From positions 744,001 through 808,000 of the forward strand of contig JAUKTV010000011.1 in assembly GCA_030549205.1 (NCBI GenBank): a stretch of 64,000 bases of DNA. Reading direction: 5' to 3'. The position numbers and the translations under genes were made by a program. Source of the stretch: Apiosordaria backusii. Lineage: Eukaryota; Ascomycota; Sordariomycetes; Sordariales; Lasiosphaeriaceae. Below are positions 13,332-24,585 of the stretch, one piece after another. Positions within the stretch are counted from its first letter, which is position 1. Each line of letters opens with the position of its first letter. Under the pieces are notes generated by a model. The model worked only from the letters and a program-made list of their open reading frames with translations, was not told where the DNA came from and did no database searches.

Positions 13332-13675
13332 GGTGGGCGAAGTGCGGGGGGTGAGTCAAGAGGTGCTTGACGGATGGTTTGCAACGGCCTTTAGGTGTCA
13401 AAGAAGAAGTTATAGAGTGGGCCAGGAGCAAGAGGTGGACTGCGATTCAGGTTTGCAATTGAGAGGGGCCAGGTACCTAGAGCTTGCGGAGGTACTTACT
13501 CTAGGTTATGATTCGTGGGTCCCGGGAAGATTCGTGTTGAATTGACAACGGGAACCAATGCTATTGGGTAGGAGATATAGCAAGGAACAAAGAGGTAGTG
13601 TTCAAGTAGATATATATGGACAATGGAGATCAAGGTGGACGGGAATATTATGGATACTTAAAGGGACGAGAGAAG

Positions 13676-13693
13676 ATATATATATATATATAT
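13676..13693. repeat. AT dinucleotide microsatellite
   Basis: Nine uninterrupted AT units about 345 bp upstream of the leu-4 start. Confidence 0.9.
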
Positions 13694-15181
13694 CTGGCAG
13701 GCCTGAGTCATTCGAGGTCAGTCACCGTTCGTCACGGCGCGCGCCCAAGAATGCCACTACCGCGAAACAAAAAAGGAAAGCTTGGGACCCAGCCGAAGGG
13801 TTGCCGTTGCCATTGAGTGCCCAGCGTTCGCCCGAGTCCCGTTTTTTGTGCATCAACCCCTCCTGGGACTTGCCACCAAATCAACGTCCGCCAGCAAGCA
13901 CGCCAACACGGCCGACATCCGGTTGAGGTCGCCGTGATGAAGACGCGCGCCCTTGAGAACACAGCACATGATGGAAAGGCTCCTGAAGTTTGGAAGCAGA
14001 AACCATGGATTGGCGGGGTCGCGCATCTGATCCCTGTCCTACCCCAGCACGAACCCCCCGAACCCCCAAGAACCAATAACGTCGACGCCTTTTGCCTGCC
14101 CTGCACAAACTTTTCTTTCTCGGCAACGCTCTGCCCCTCCATCGCACGCGTGGGCGGGTTGACATAAGGCCGACCTGCCTTGCTCTACGTGCCATTCATC
14201 CAGGTCCCATTTTCAGGTCAAACTTCGAGCAAGAATTCACCTCTGATCCCCATCCGATTTGTCACCGATCACCAGTCACCTCATGGGCCAAGCGGAAGAG
14301 GGGTTCCCCGGCTTTGGAGGGGTATCAGAAATCCACCTACGTAAAATGTGGGCCCTCCACCCTCTCAATGGCCGCTGGAAACCGAACAAGCATCGGATGG
14401 TGCCATCACTCACACATGGACTTCACCAGTCATCAGAAACGTCCAAGTGCATCACCCGTCGGTTTAATATCTCTTGCATACAATATGTGAATTCGAGACT
14501 ACACCAAGACGCTAATGCCGAGCCCCGCAAGCCTCACTCCTCTAGCTCAAGCAGAACGACTGCCAGCTCCCGACCCATCACATTTTGGCACTCCCGTCCC
14601 CGAAGTCATCAAAAGCATGCTTCGGAAAGAAAGTGACAAGTCCATCACCAGACCCTCGCATACTGCAGCTAATAGACCACAACATGCGGCCCCTTTTCCT
14701 TCTTCCCGTGTCACCACATTTGCCCCTTTCTGTCCTACCCCTCAACCCACCAGAATTTTCACCGAAATCCTGTTTTATTTGACTTTGAAAACCAGGTTCA
14801 ACTAACCCCCAAGCACGGCTGAAAGATCAGTCCCAAAGACCTGCACCCCACGAAACGGCACAGAGTCGTTACAACCCGCATATATCCAGCAACTCATAAC
14901 TATTCCCACTGTCGATCAATGCTTGGGACCATCTGATCTGATACATTGCTGATCGTTAGGGTTGTAGTGAAGATCAACAGCTGAAGTAGCTGTACGTAAT
15001 CGACTTACACATGGGAGGTCCTTGCCTTGTGGTGGTGTGAGCCGAAGTCGGAGGTGTTTGTATAAATGTCTATTCTAGGATATGTCGTGCTTGAAATTGA
15101 GGCTTTCATGACGTTTGGCGGCAGGCTGTCCCGTTCTATTTGAGAAAGGTAACACTGCTATATGAAACTTGGAATAAGAGC

Positions 15182-15370
15182 TGTTGAGTTACATCACCAC
15201 GAAGCCAAGCCCGAGGCTGTGCTCAATTCGTGGGCTGATATTGATGTCAAGATAGTGACTATCAAGTTCCTTAGACTTGTTCCTTAATGAACATTTATTC
15301 AGACCGACACAAATCAGTTGCATCACCACGTAGCCAGGCCCGAAGCGTACTGAACCTGTTGGGAATAACA
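15182..15370. repeat. Small element-like segment with 30-bp direct repeats near both ends
   Basis: Two copies of a 30-bp motif (centre CATCACCACG, then AGCCARGCCCGA) lie at 15188-15217 and 15317-15346 and differ at about three positions. The segment runs from TGTTGAGTT to GGAATAACA, so its ends are TGTT..AACA. No target-site duplication is visible, so calling it a solo LTR or MITE would be speculation. Confidence 0.4.
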
Positions 15371-15985
15371 TTAATGCGGAAAGAGTGAGCTGTCAGGTGG
15401 TCTATTTATACTGAGACATACATGAGCCTACAGACATTAAACCCGGTCTTCAGGTTCACAGCCTGAACCTTGGCTAAGGAAGCGTGTTGGTCCCGTGAGC
15501 CTGTTGAAACGGCTTTACCCGTACGTAGTTCAACATCCCAGAATAGGTATCTGAAGACTGGAGACACGCTATACATCACTCACCAAAAATGCAAATCTCA
15601 AGAAGAGAGTGATTTGAAAGACAAATACCAGAAACACATCCTACCTCCAAGATAGACACCAGAAACTTACCTTATCATCCAAAGGGCACATCAAACACTG
15701 CATGAGCCAACAACGCGCAAGCAACGAGGTCAAGTAAGATAGGTAAATCATATCAATTCAGCTCCGCCTCTCCATCCATATCTAAGCTATAATAAACCCA
15801 TCCGCTCTGTGTATAAGCCAAGGGCCTGTCTACAGGGTATATAATAAAACGCTCGCCAAACCTCTCTCTCAACCACGTATCCAGTACACCATCAGACAGC
15901 AGTCATAAATATGGGCAACTATGTACAGCAATTGTGGCATCTTCTTTGCCCAAATCGAAAAAAATCCCCCCTCTGAATAAAGCTG

Positions 15986-15987
15986 AA

Positions 15988-16010
<23 letters not shown>
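15986..16010 (+). repeat. GAAA tetranucleotide microsatellite
   Basis: About six GAAA units followed by degenerate copies to about 16028, in the 3' flank of the ferric reductase gene. Confidence 0.85.
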
Positions 16011-16019
<9 letters not shown>

Positions 16020-16162
16020 AGAAAAGAAGAATGTAAACCCGCCCAAAAAGTCCCAATCCTAACCCATCAAAACCCCCAGTAAGATAGATATCAAGAATCG
16101 AAACCCCCCTTCTCTAGAACAATCCCAAGCTTATTAGTACCATAGGTAGATAAAAAAAAATA

Positions 16163-18085
16163 TCACCAAGTAAAGCTCTCCTCCACAAAATCCACCACCG
16201 TCCCCAACCCCTGCAACCCCCTAACCGCACCCCTAACATCATCACCCAGGCCCCCCGGCCCACAGACACTCACCACCATAGCCCCCATCTGCTCGTCCTG
16301 CTCCTTCGCCAGCAAGGTGATCACATTCGGCCTCCCCGGCAATTTTTGCACCGTCCCGCTTGTGCTCAGCACATTCATCGCCATTGCCCTCTTTGGCCTC
16401 GTGACAAAAATCTTGATCCGGAGAATCTCCTGCCTGTTGGGCATGCGAAGGATCTGCTCCATGTACGGGTGGATCCACTCTAGCACTTCGTGGTCACGGA
16501 CGATCCAGACGAGGGTGATTCTCCGGGTGGCGGCGGTGCGGTTGTTGCAGCCGTTGATGAGGTGGCGGATGTAGGAGAGCTGGTGGGTGATGCCCGTCGC
16601 GCCGGCGAAGAGGACGACGTGGCCGTAGGAGTCGAAACTGTGGTGGCCGGCGTAGGGGCCTTCGAAGGCTGCGCGGAGGGTGAGGGCCCCGAGGGGGGAG
16701 GACCGGGCGGAGTTGTAGAGCTGGCGGGTGAAGCCTGTGTGGGCGCCGATGAGGAAGGAGACGGTGGTGGAGGTGGGTTTTGTTCCTGGGGGGTGGGATT
16801 TCTCTGCGGAAGAGGAAGGGGAATAGAGAGGTAAAGAGGAGGGCTCGTATTTGTGCTCGAACCAGGCGATGCTGAAGGGGTGGTTTTCCCATGGTTTTAG
16901 ACCGGCGAAGCGGAGGTAGGCGTGCTGGCCGGGCTTGATAGCGATGTAACGGGGAAGGTGCATGGTTACTCGGCATGCCTCACCGGGCATGGGCTCAACG
17001 GTTACGGTGGTATAGCCCCTTGAAGACCGATTGGCGTAAGCTAGACGGATGACACGAGCGAAGCGCTCGGCGCCCCAGAGGACAAAGATCGCCAGAACCC
17101 AGGGGATTTGAGGGAGACCGCCGTGGACGGTGGCAGAGACGCAGTGGATCCAGGTGCAGATGAAGGCTACAAGAGCCAAGATGATGTGGGTGTTGAGGAA
17201 GGACTCGTAAAACGCGTGCCGGACTGGGGAGAGGGAGAGGACGAGGATGACGAACATAGCGACAACGCCGACAGTCCCCGAGCTAATGAACCGGTCGTAG
17301 AGAATCCTGTGCTTGACACCCTCCCAGCCATCATCGGCTACTTGGACAACGGCCCAGGCGATGAAATGAATTAACACCTCAAATACGGACATGCGGCCCA
17401 TCCAACGGTGGAGGAGGTTGTAGGTGTCGAAGCTGATGTTGAGGAGGCCAATGAGAGGGTTGTTGCGGCCAGCAAAGATGATCAGGGGTACCATGTTGAC
17501 GACTGAGAGGGTACCTGATCGACCGCGAATCTCGGCGCAGAGGGCGTACTTGTTTGCTTGTTGCCAGTCGAGAACAAACATGTATGCGAGGTTGCTGCCA
17601 AGGTAGAGAAGGAGGACCAACGCTTGGAGTCTGGAAGGCAAAGTGCCCATGTTGACAACGCTGGAGAGCTGGATCTCGCGGTTGTGTCTCTTCCTCCACA
17701 ATGGGGCGTAGACAAGTGACCTTTTTAGACTGGGCATCCAACTCCATTGTTTGACCTTCCAAAAGTATTGTTGCCTCCCCTTCAAGTTCATGGCCGAAAC
17801 CAGCCGTAACTTTGCCCATGCCAACTGCCCTATCCTGATGAGCAGTATTATTACCCCCAGGCCGCCCAAGGTCCACCAGAGGATGTCGGTGAAGAGCATG
17901 TTGTTTGGCTGGTTGATGCCATTGAGGCCTGTGTTATAGGGAGCAATGGTGGGGTTTGATATTGGTACTCCTTGGGTATTTGTGACTGGTGGTGTTGTGT
18001 CGCGTGGTTGAAGTAGTACTTCTGGGAAGGTGAGGTCTGGATCAGCGATCCCGCGCCGAGGGTGGTCCATCCTGGGACCAGGCAT
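16163..18085 (-). CDS. Ferric reductase transmembrane component (FRE family)
   Basis: Plasma-membrane flavocytochrome b that moves electrons from NADPH via FAD and two hemes to extracellular Fe3+ (or Cu2+) before uptake. Single exon, 640 aa. I use the ATG at 18083-18085 (MPGPRMDHPRRG); the frame stays open upstream, but that part looks like untranslated leader. Visible: a first membrane segment near residues 64-85, a ferric-reductase membrane domain at about 150-320, and the four heme histidines at 226, 240, 300 and 314, each pair 14 apart (LLHRW..LIHF and NTHI..WIHC). The FAD-binding motif HPFSIAWF is near 402 and the NADPH loop AGATGIT near 494. The C-terminal CGPGG binds NADPH as in the family. 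A short serine/proline insert lies between residues 413 and 437. A specific paralogue cannot be assigned from sequence alone. Confidence 0.93.
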   Translation of the reverse strand: MPGPRMDHPRRGIADPDLTFPEVLLQPRDTTPPVTNTQGVPISNPTIAPYNTGLNGINQPNNMLFTDILWWTLGGLGVIILLIRIGQLAWAKLRLVSAMNLKGRQQYFWKVKQWSWMPSLKRSLVYAPLWRKRHNREIQLSSVVNMGTLPSRLQALVLLLYLGSNLAYMFVLDWQQANKYALCAEIRGRSGTLSVVNMVPLIIFAGRNNPLIGLLNISFDTYNLLHRWMGRMSVFEVLIHFIAWAVVQVADDGWEGVKHRILYDRFISSGTVGVVAMFVILVLSLSPVRHAFYESFLNTHIILALVAFICTWIHCVSATVHGGLPQIPWVLAIFVLWGAERFARVIRLAYANRSSRGYTTVTVEPMPGEACRVTMHLPRYIAIKPGQHAYLRFAGLKPWENHPFSIAWFEHKYEPSSLPLYSPSSSAEKSHPPGTKPTSTTVSFLIGAHTGFTRQLYNSARSSPLGALTLRAAFEGPYAGHHSFDSYGHVVLFAGATGITHQLSYIRHLINGCNNRTAATRRITLVWIVRDHEVLEWIHPYMEQILRMPNRQEILRIKIFVTRPKRAMAMNVLSTSGTVQKLPGRPNVITLLAKEQDEQMGAMVVSVCGPGGLGDDVRGAVRGLQGLGTVVDFVEESFTW

Positions 18086-18353
18086 CTTGATGGTTGTGTG
18101 GTGGGAAAAAGTCTTGAAAGGAATAAAAAAACGAATAGGTCGTGATCGTCGAACGGGTATGAAGTCGCTCCAAAGGGCCAGTACTTTTCTTCTTTTTCGG
18201 ATCCTGGTGTAACTGGACCGCGATGGGTGAGTCAGAGAGGGGGAACAATAGGACAACAGGAGCAGGTCCCCTATCCTCGTGTGCTCTCAGTTCCACAATC
18301 AGGAACAATCCCCCAGTGGACAGGCGATCTCCAGAAGGGCTTGGGTACCGTGT

Positions 18354-18410
18354 GTTGATAAAGGAAGCTTTGGCCAAGATCGTCGGGTGGAGAGCTAAAC
18401 CGTTGATAAA
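18354..18410. promoter_or_regulatory. Two GTTGATAAAG GATA-type boxes upstream of the ferric reductase
   Basis: The 10-mer GTTGATAAAG occurs twice, with its TGATAA cores at 18356-18361 and 18404-18409, about 270-320 bp upstream of the ferric reductase start. Fungal iron-responsive GATA factors (SRE/SreA family) bind GATA sites with core ATCWGATAA; these two match only the GATAA core. A role in iron control is inference. Confidence 0.3.
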
Positions 18411-21239
18411 GCCGTTGTCGGCTTGGCGCTGAACCGTTGGCAGAAATCTGGAGATCTGCCAAATTGGCCAAGTTTCACTAAATTATCGTTTCGACCCGAG
18501 CAGGTATCCTTCGTAAGCTGGAGTAATCGCAACGGTTACTGGGGGAGCCGGGCTAGAAAATTGTCGGTCTGGTTTGTAACGTGGGGTAGTTGTGTACCGA
18601 GTGTCTGCTGTGTGCTGAGAGACAATGGCAAACACAGGGAAGCGAATGACCAAGTTGCTGCAGTGCTGTCGTCGAGAAAACTGAATCGATTGTTGTTGGC
18701 TCCAAAAGTTGGACAATAGAGATTGTCCACGGGTTTCCGCGTGAATGTGTCTTGTTGGCCTGCACCAATAAAACCAGCCCCACACGCTCAACACAGAGGG
18801 GATAAAAGAAACAAAAGAGGTTGGAAACGTTGGGACAAGCGTAAAGAGTGTATGCGAGTGCTCCCTGGGATTTATGTCGAACAACGGATATTTCGAAACG
18901 AAGTTCCCGGGGGAGGATCACTCGAACGAAGGGAAGCGGGCGAGGGGAGAAGAGAGAGATATCGCCCGGTTCGAACTGCGAAATGCCGCTCTTTTTCTCT
19001 CAAATCGTCCCTCACACAATAACACGGACAGCCAGACACAGTCCGACTCTGGCCCGTCTGCCAAGTGACGCCTGGAGCACCGGGCTAGAAGGCAAACTAA
19101 GATGGTCCCGATAGAAGGGATGAGAAACCGGTCAATAGAATGGGCTGATGGTAGGGAGATGATAGTCGGGGACAGCACTGCCTCTCCAAAGTTAATAAAT
19201 AAAGCAGGAAACTAAAAAAGAGAAACCATCGTGGCAGCACCGGGTTCACTTGACGGCAGCCTCCGAGATATGTACGGGATGTATGTGATGTGGCATCTGC
19301 CATCTCGCATCTTGCCCCTGAATGAGCCGCAGAAGCGAACAGCAGAACAGGAACATGGTTTTGCGGCACGAACAGCCCATTCTGGTTGACTGAACTTTTG
19401 GGCAAACTTCCGTCATCCAACCGGGCCTCCAGGATGGGTTCCCAACGCTCCCAACGAGCGTGGGGTCCCCGGAGTTCCTTGCCACTCGCACCCTATCAAG
19501 ACCAGGCGGACGACCTGCATCCAGACCGAGTGGTCTTGAATGGTCATATTCACGGGCTGGTGGTGGAAATGGTTGGTGTTGTTCAGGGGGAGGGCGCAAA
19601 GCCAAGACATGGCGACCAGGTCGTCGGTGTCTTGGTGGGAGCGATTTCATAGGGTGCGGGGCAGCAGCAACGGATTCAGAACTGCATGCAGCTGAGCCAC
19701 CTCAAGCTTATGATTGGTCCAATGTTTTCCAGGGCGTTTCTCAAACCCCTGCCCAACAATCCTCCCCGCCAAGAACGCAGCTGCACAAACAGCCAAGAGA
19801 ACAGCCCTGGAGTCCCAGCATCATCGCCAAGTCATAAGAGAAGACGGCCGGGAAAGTAAAGGACGCCCAAGATCTCTTGCGAGGTCTGTTGCGGCCCGTT
19901 TTCCCAGCGATAAATATTCTCCGACTCGACTCTTCACCAGGACGGATGTTCACCGTGCTTACAGCATACGAGTCCCTCTGTCATCCCGTCGCTCACCGCA
20001 CAGCCGGAGGATCACCGTTCCACAGGCCTCCCCACTTCTGCGTCCCCTGTGCCACTGGAACTTGCATTGGGAGAGGTTGGGCCAGTGACAAACCGGGCTG
20101 CGGGCTTAGGCAGGTACCCGGATGTCCCCATTCGTCATAAACCAAGGACTTGGACTTGTCAAAGAGACTGGATGACAGAGTTTGGTGATGGACAGTAGTG
20201 TGTGGTATCGTGGCTGAGGGCGCCATTTTTCAACATCATGCGTTTGGTCGATCACCCGTGCAATGTGCCCTTCTTTGGAACGGAACAGCATCATCCAGAT
20301 AGAAAAGCACAAGTGAATGGGACGGATGTTTGTGGCGGAAGCTGCCGAGCATGTTTGAGGTCGATCGACTAGGCAGCTTAAACTCTGCATCGTCCGACAC
20401 TCCAAGAACCTCCGCGCCGGCACATTTTCGGATACGGAAACCAAAACATAGCACAGCACGCAATTCGATCAACCAGTGTCTGGACGCGATCCCTCGGCAT
20501 TTGCTCCGATCTTTGGGTGGGTTGTACAAGTATCAGACCGAGGACTGTATTGACCGCTCCCCAGGTTACTGTGGCTCGCGGGTAGCGGACATGACTGCGC
20601 AACCAGTATCCGCTCGTATTCTGTTTTGATACACGTTGTGGGATATTATAGTGGCGAAGTCTTCATATTCTTTACGGATTCTTTGCTGAAAGAGGTTAAA
20701 GAATGTGAAGGCTATGCCCACAATGCTTGGAAGATCAGCTGGCAGGTCATGGCCAAGACCGAGGCCATTTCGACTGCCCATCAAGTCCGTAATCCCGGGA
20801 AGGCCGCGGAAGGTAGCCGAGCCGTCGGTCTGGGCCTGTCACCTTCGGACGTTGAGCATTGATCACGAATGATGTTTCTATAGCGGAGGAGGACCGTGGC
20901 TAACTTGTAAGTTTGCCGAGACAGGCGACAAGAAAGAGGGATGCCGTTAAAAATCTAGACCTGGCGACCGTTTGGCTTGAAAAAGGAGATCTGCGCTATT
21001 GCTGTGCCATTACTGAAAGCATGCTTCCATTCTCGGATATATCGGTTTACGAGGCTAACCAAGTTGTCGGTAGAGCGCGCTGCAGAGCAAGTCCCGAAAG
21101 AAAAAAAGGTTCTTCAACAACATCAGTGAATATCAGCGTACAATGGCGTTAAAATCATTGCAACTGACCCAACAGCAAGCTGACATGAAAAGTCCATCAC
21201 AATCCAACTATTCAAAAGTTCAAAATGACTCTCAATCTC

Positions 21240-21265
21240 GATCGTGATAAGATCGTGATAAGATC
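21240..21265. promoter_or_regulatory. Tandem GATCGTGATAA box upstream of MIC19
   Basis: An 11-bp unit is repeated exactly twice (21240-21250, 21251-21261), followed by a partial third GATC. It lies about 335 bp upstream of the MIC19 start and contains GATAAGATC, a GATA-factor-like core. Function not demonstrated. Confidence 0.3.
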
Positions 21266-21594
21266 CATGGTGTTGAGATAAACTCGATAAGGCCCAAGCG
21301 TTCATCCCAACTTTAGCCCTTGCAAAGCCCGGACCCAAACCCACAGTGTCAACACCGTGCCCCCAGCACCATAATCCCGTCATCGCATTGGCCGGAAATT
21401 CCCGCCAGAAAGTTGAAAGCCGGAATTGAGATGCCAAGCCCAACCCGGGAACAGCAATCACAAGTGAGCCGATTGCGCCGACGACGACGACGAGCTCGCC
21501 AAATCCACGAGGGACCCTTGATACTGGATAGTATCCCCCTGAAATCCCCCACCTTAGCTGCGCACCGCCCCGTACAACCAGACCATCCCTCACA

Positions 21595-22244
21595 ATGGGC
21601 TCGAGCTCGTCCAAGCCAGAGGCTACCGCTCCTCAGACCTGGAAGGCGTATGTTTCTCTTTATTTTCCTAGCTCGTGAAAGCTCCCTACCGCAGCTGTGA
21701 CAGCTAACATAACTTTTCTACAAACAGCCCCGGCTCAGCAGGCCTCTCCACCGAGCTCGTCCAGCACCTCCAATCCTCCCCCGAGGTAAGTTATCTACCC
21801 CACCATCCCATTCTATCTCTCTGTCTCTCTCCTCTAACTTTCATGCTCTACAAAAAGACCGACGCCTCCCGCCTCCAAGCCATAGAACTAGAAATCCAAT
21901 CCCGCGTCGCCGCCGAGCTCAAGCGCCTCCGCGACCAAGAATCCGAAGCCCTCCGCGCCGCCAAAGCCAAGCTCGCCGAGGCCGCCCCAGCCGACTCTGA
22001 GTCCGACAGCTCCAAAACATCATACACCGTCTCCAAAGAAATTCAGGCCTTGCAACAAAAGCTCCAGGAGCGCAGGAAGATCCGCTCCCAGCTGCCCGAG
22101 AGCCTTGAGAATGCGCGGTCCGAGGTGGTGAGGTGCCTGAGGGAGAACGACAGACGACCGCTGGACTGCTGGAAGGAGGTCGAGGCTTTCAAGGAGGAGG
22201 TCAGGAGGTTGGAGAAGGGGTGGGTTGAGAAGGTTGTCAGCTGA
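21595..22244 (+). CDS. mic19: MICOS complex subunit MIC19
   Basis: Peripheral inner-membrane subunit of the mitochondrial contact site and cristae organizing system, needed for crista junctions. Three exons: 21595-21647, 21728-21785 and 21858-22244, giving 165 aa. The N-terminus MGSSSSKPEA carries a myristoylation-type MGxxxS signal, seen in the family. The middle (VAAELKRLRDQESEALRAAKAKLAEAA) is a charged coiled coil. The C-terminal CHCH-like segment RSEVVRCLRENDRRPLDCWKEVEAFKEEVRRLEKGW has two cysteines 11 residues apart and is the hallmark of the fungal DUF1690/MIC19 family. Length is normal. Convergent with TYW3, 360 bp apart. Confidence 0.93.
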
Positions 22245-22605
22245 GGGGACTGAAGTTGAGATCACGAGGTAGAAGTGAGAGGGGAGGGGAGGGGAGAGGA
22301 GCTGATCAGGTCATGGGAGAGAGGGGGTCTGTGTTGATAGAGGGATTAAAAAGCAAGTTCAAGAAGACAAGCTGCCTAGGACTGGCTTTGGGGGCGCTGG
22401 CTAGGGGTGTGTGTCAACTGTATCATAAGGTAGAGGGGTTTCCGCAGTGCTGGTTGAAATTAATTCACTCAGCCAGACTTGAAAAATTAGTAGCTATAGA
22501 CACAATGGACTGGAAAGCAGGCAGGCGAGGCGTTCAAATTTCCATTAACACGAAAAGCTTGGGAACGAGAAAACAACCATGCGGAAAATTTGAGGTTTGG
22601 ATTTG
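22245..22605. other. Short convergent intergenic region
   Basis: 3' flanks of MIC19 (+) and TYW3 (-). A purine-rich GGGGAGGGGAGG run lies just after the MIC19 stop. Nothing else seen. Confidence 0.6.
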
Positions 22606-23662
22606 TCAAAGAGCCTCTGGAGGTTCAAGTATCAACTCTACATTACTCGGCCCATCATCAGCCATCTTAGCCTCGGCCTCCTTTTGCCTCTGTATCTCCT
22701 CTCTCCTCCTCAGCCCCTCCAGCCTCTTCCTCTCCCTCCTCGCCTCTGCATCCTCCCACCCTTCCTTCTTCTTGGTGCCCTCTTCGAATACTGTCCTCAA
22801 AGCGTCCCTAAACCTAGCAATCCGCTTCTCGTTTTCTTTGAATAATTTCTCGCTATTTCCCACCACCCTGTTTAGGTACCCCGAGCTGACGACTGCTTTT
22901 CTGACTCTGTGATAATCCTCGATACCGATCAGACTCTCGAATGAAAGTCCCATCGATCGAACCGCTACGATGGGGTTGTGATCATTGTCATTGTTGTCAT
23001 GACGGGAGAGTAAGCTCAGAGCGCCGGTCTCGCGGAAGCCAGCTTCCATCCCTGCTTGGATTACACGCTGGGCGTGGGAGTGGGAGGCAGTCAAAATGTG
23101 CAAGATCTGTGCTTTTATTAGTGTTAGTGGGAAATGATGGGGAAAGGGGAGGGCATACCATGGGCTCAAACTTGAAGTGTATCATCCTCCCCTCTTGTTC
23201 CTCTCCCTCCTCTTCCTCTTGTTCCACCTGAGAAGGTTGCAGCCCAAACAACGACTCATACCCCCCTCGCTGTCCCTGCTGGGATGGGAGAGAAGAGATG
23301 GGATCATGGCTCACAAAAAGCCACTCCCCGCCTCCTTTCCCGCCCGCGGAGGAACTTCTCACATTTTCACTGCCGTCCTCCTCTGTTGTGCTGGTGACTG
23401 TGGTAGGGGTAGTGGTGGCGGTAGCTTTGGAAGGTCCCTCGAGGTAAACGCTCACCCTCCCTGCGCAACTACTCGTCGTCACCAACCCCTCCCGGGTATT
23501 GATCTCATCGATCAAGTCCCGAATACCAACATCGACTGATCCTTTGGGGGAGAAGTCGGTGTACTCCTCTTCTGGGACTGACAACGCGGACAAGATTTTG
23601 GACTTTCGGGCGTGGAAAGTTTCTGAGGGGGCTGGCAAGAGGGGTTTGGTTTTGTTCGACAT
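22606..23662 (-). CDS. tyw3: tRNA wybutosine-synthesizing protein 3 (TYW3)
   Basis: S-adenosylmethionine-dependent methyltransferase of the wybutosine pathway, methylating the tricyclic base at position 37 of tRNA-Phe. Two exons, 23159-23662 and 22606-23106, joined between EPM and ILH, giving 334 aa. The start is the ATG at 23660-23662 (MSNKTKPLLP); an upstream in-frame ATG at 23780-23782 would add a hydrophobic leader not expected in this family. Visible family motifs: DLIDEINTREGLVTTSSCAGRVSVYLEG near residues 48-76, then WLFVSHDPI, then HFKFEPMILHILTASHSHAQ..GMEAGFRETGALSL across the intron. Threonine/serine and acidic low-complexity inserts lie between these blocks. The last 70 residues are a charged coiled coil, longer than in yeast. 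Confidence 0.9.
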
Positions 23663-24585
23663 TTTGCCCTCTTTGGATCGGAGAATAAACAAGGTGAGAA
23701 GCAGGAAAAATGTGGTGATATGATAGTGAGTTTGAGATGTGAGGCCGAGGTTGAGGGTGAGGGTCAAAAAGAAGTGGGTCACGTGCAGTGGGTTGGAAGA
23801 AAGTTGAGGTTGATGACTCCCTACCTAGCCCCTATTTCTCGACCACCCAAGAAGGGATACAGATGGAATATCTACAAGCCATGTCGATAGTTTCCTCATA
23901 ACTAAAATAAGAAGTGTATTAAGAGAGATGTTAACAAACAGAGCTCAAAATGTACAGGTCAACCTGTCGCTTTGCTTCTTCTACCTAAACCACAAGCAAA
24001 AGGGTATAATATACTATCTTCTTCTCCCCTCTTCCCGCTATCCCCCTCTATCCCGTTCCTTCTCCTGAGCACGTGCTTCCTCCATCGCTCTCTCCAACAG
24101 TCTAACCTCTCCCGAAAAGACAATCCAAACAACCCTTTAAAAAAGAAAAAAAAAAAACATTACGTATAGAAAACATGACTTTGTGTGTGCGTGTGCACGT
24201 GGTTATGTACCTCTTGTGTATGTGTTGTTACACGTTGTGCAGTTCTCCCAACTCTTGAGTGATCGTCAAAGTCCGAAAAATAATCCCACCCACGCCACTT
24301 CGCTCTTCATCTTACAGAAAAAACAAAGTAAACGCCGCCGCTTTGCGTGAAAGTCGAAGAGATATTTCGTATAAAACAGAAAAAGAAAAACTCGTGAGAA
24401 TTGCAGTAACAGCCGTAGACATAATGTCAAAAATAGTGTAAAACATGTCGGAAAGAAGCGAAGAACAGGTACAGACAAGTACAGTCGGGAGAATAGTGCG
24501 ATGATGCGAGAAAACAGAAAAGTCAAAAGATCGTGTTTACAGTAATAGCACAATGATATGACAAGCCGTCGGTTATGTGTGCCGT
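23663..24585. other. Intergenic region upstream of TYW3 and 3' of ERF2
   Basis: Both genes read left. The left part is the TYW3 promoter; the right part has a short A run and CT-rich tracts, consistent with the ERF2 3' UTR. No gene seen. Confidence 0.6.

Larger units (their letters stand above)
13332..16162. other. Gene-free region between leu-4 and a ferric reductase
   Basis: Carries the leu-4 promoter and the 3' flank of the ferric reductase. It holds an AT microsatellite (13676-13693), a GAAA microsatellite near 15986-16010, and a pair of 30-bp direct repeats (15188-15346). Open frames such as the one near 13558-13926 have no recognisable domain and I do not call them. No tRNA A/B boxes were recognised. 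Confidence 0.55.
18086..21594. other. Gene-free region between a ferric reductase and MIC19
   Basis: Divergent upstream regions of the ferric reductase (left) and MIC19 (right), 3.5 kb long. No open frame shows a domain, consistent splicing or family motif. It holds two GTTGATAAAG boxes near the reductase and a duplicated GATCGTGATAA box near MIC19. Otherwise I see nothing in it. Confidence 0.55.

Noticed and set aside
13558..13926. 122-codon frame between leu-4 and the ferric reductase
   Set aside because: Runs through an AT microsatellite and has no recognisable domain.
18086..18256. 57-codon upstream in-frame extension of the ferric reductase
   Set aside because: Arg/Ser/Thr-rich, not hydrophobic or family-like, and the next ATG has a cleaner context; treated as untranslated leader.
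18960..18985. GGTTCGAAC as a tRNA B box
   Set aside because: No A box or cloverleaf arms around it.
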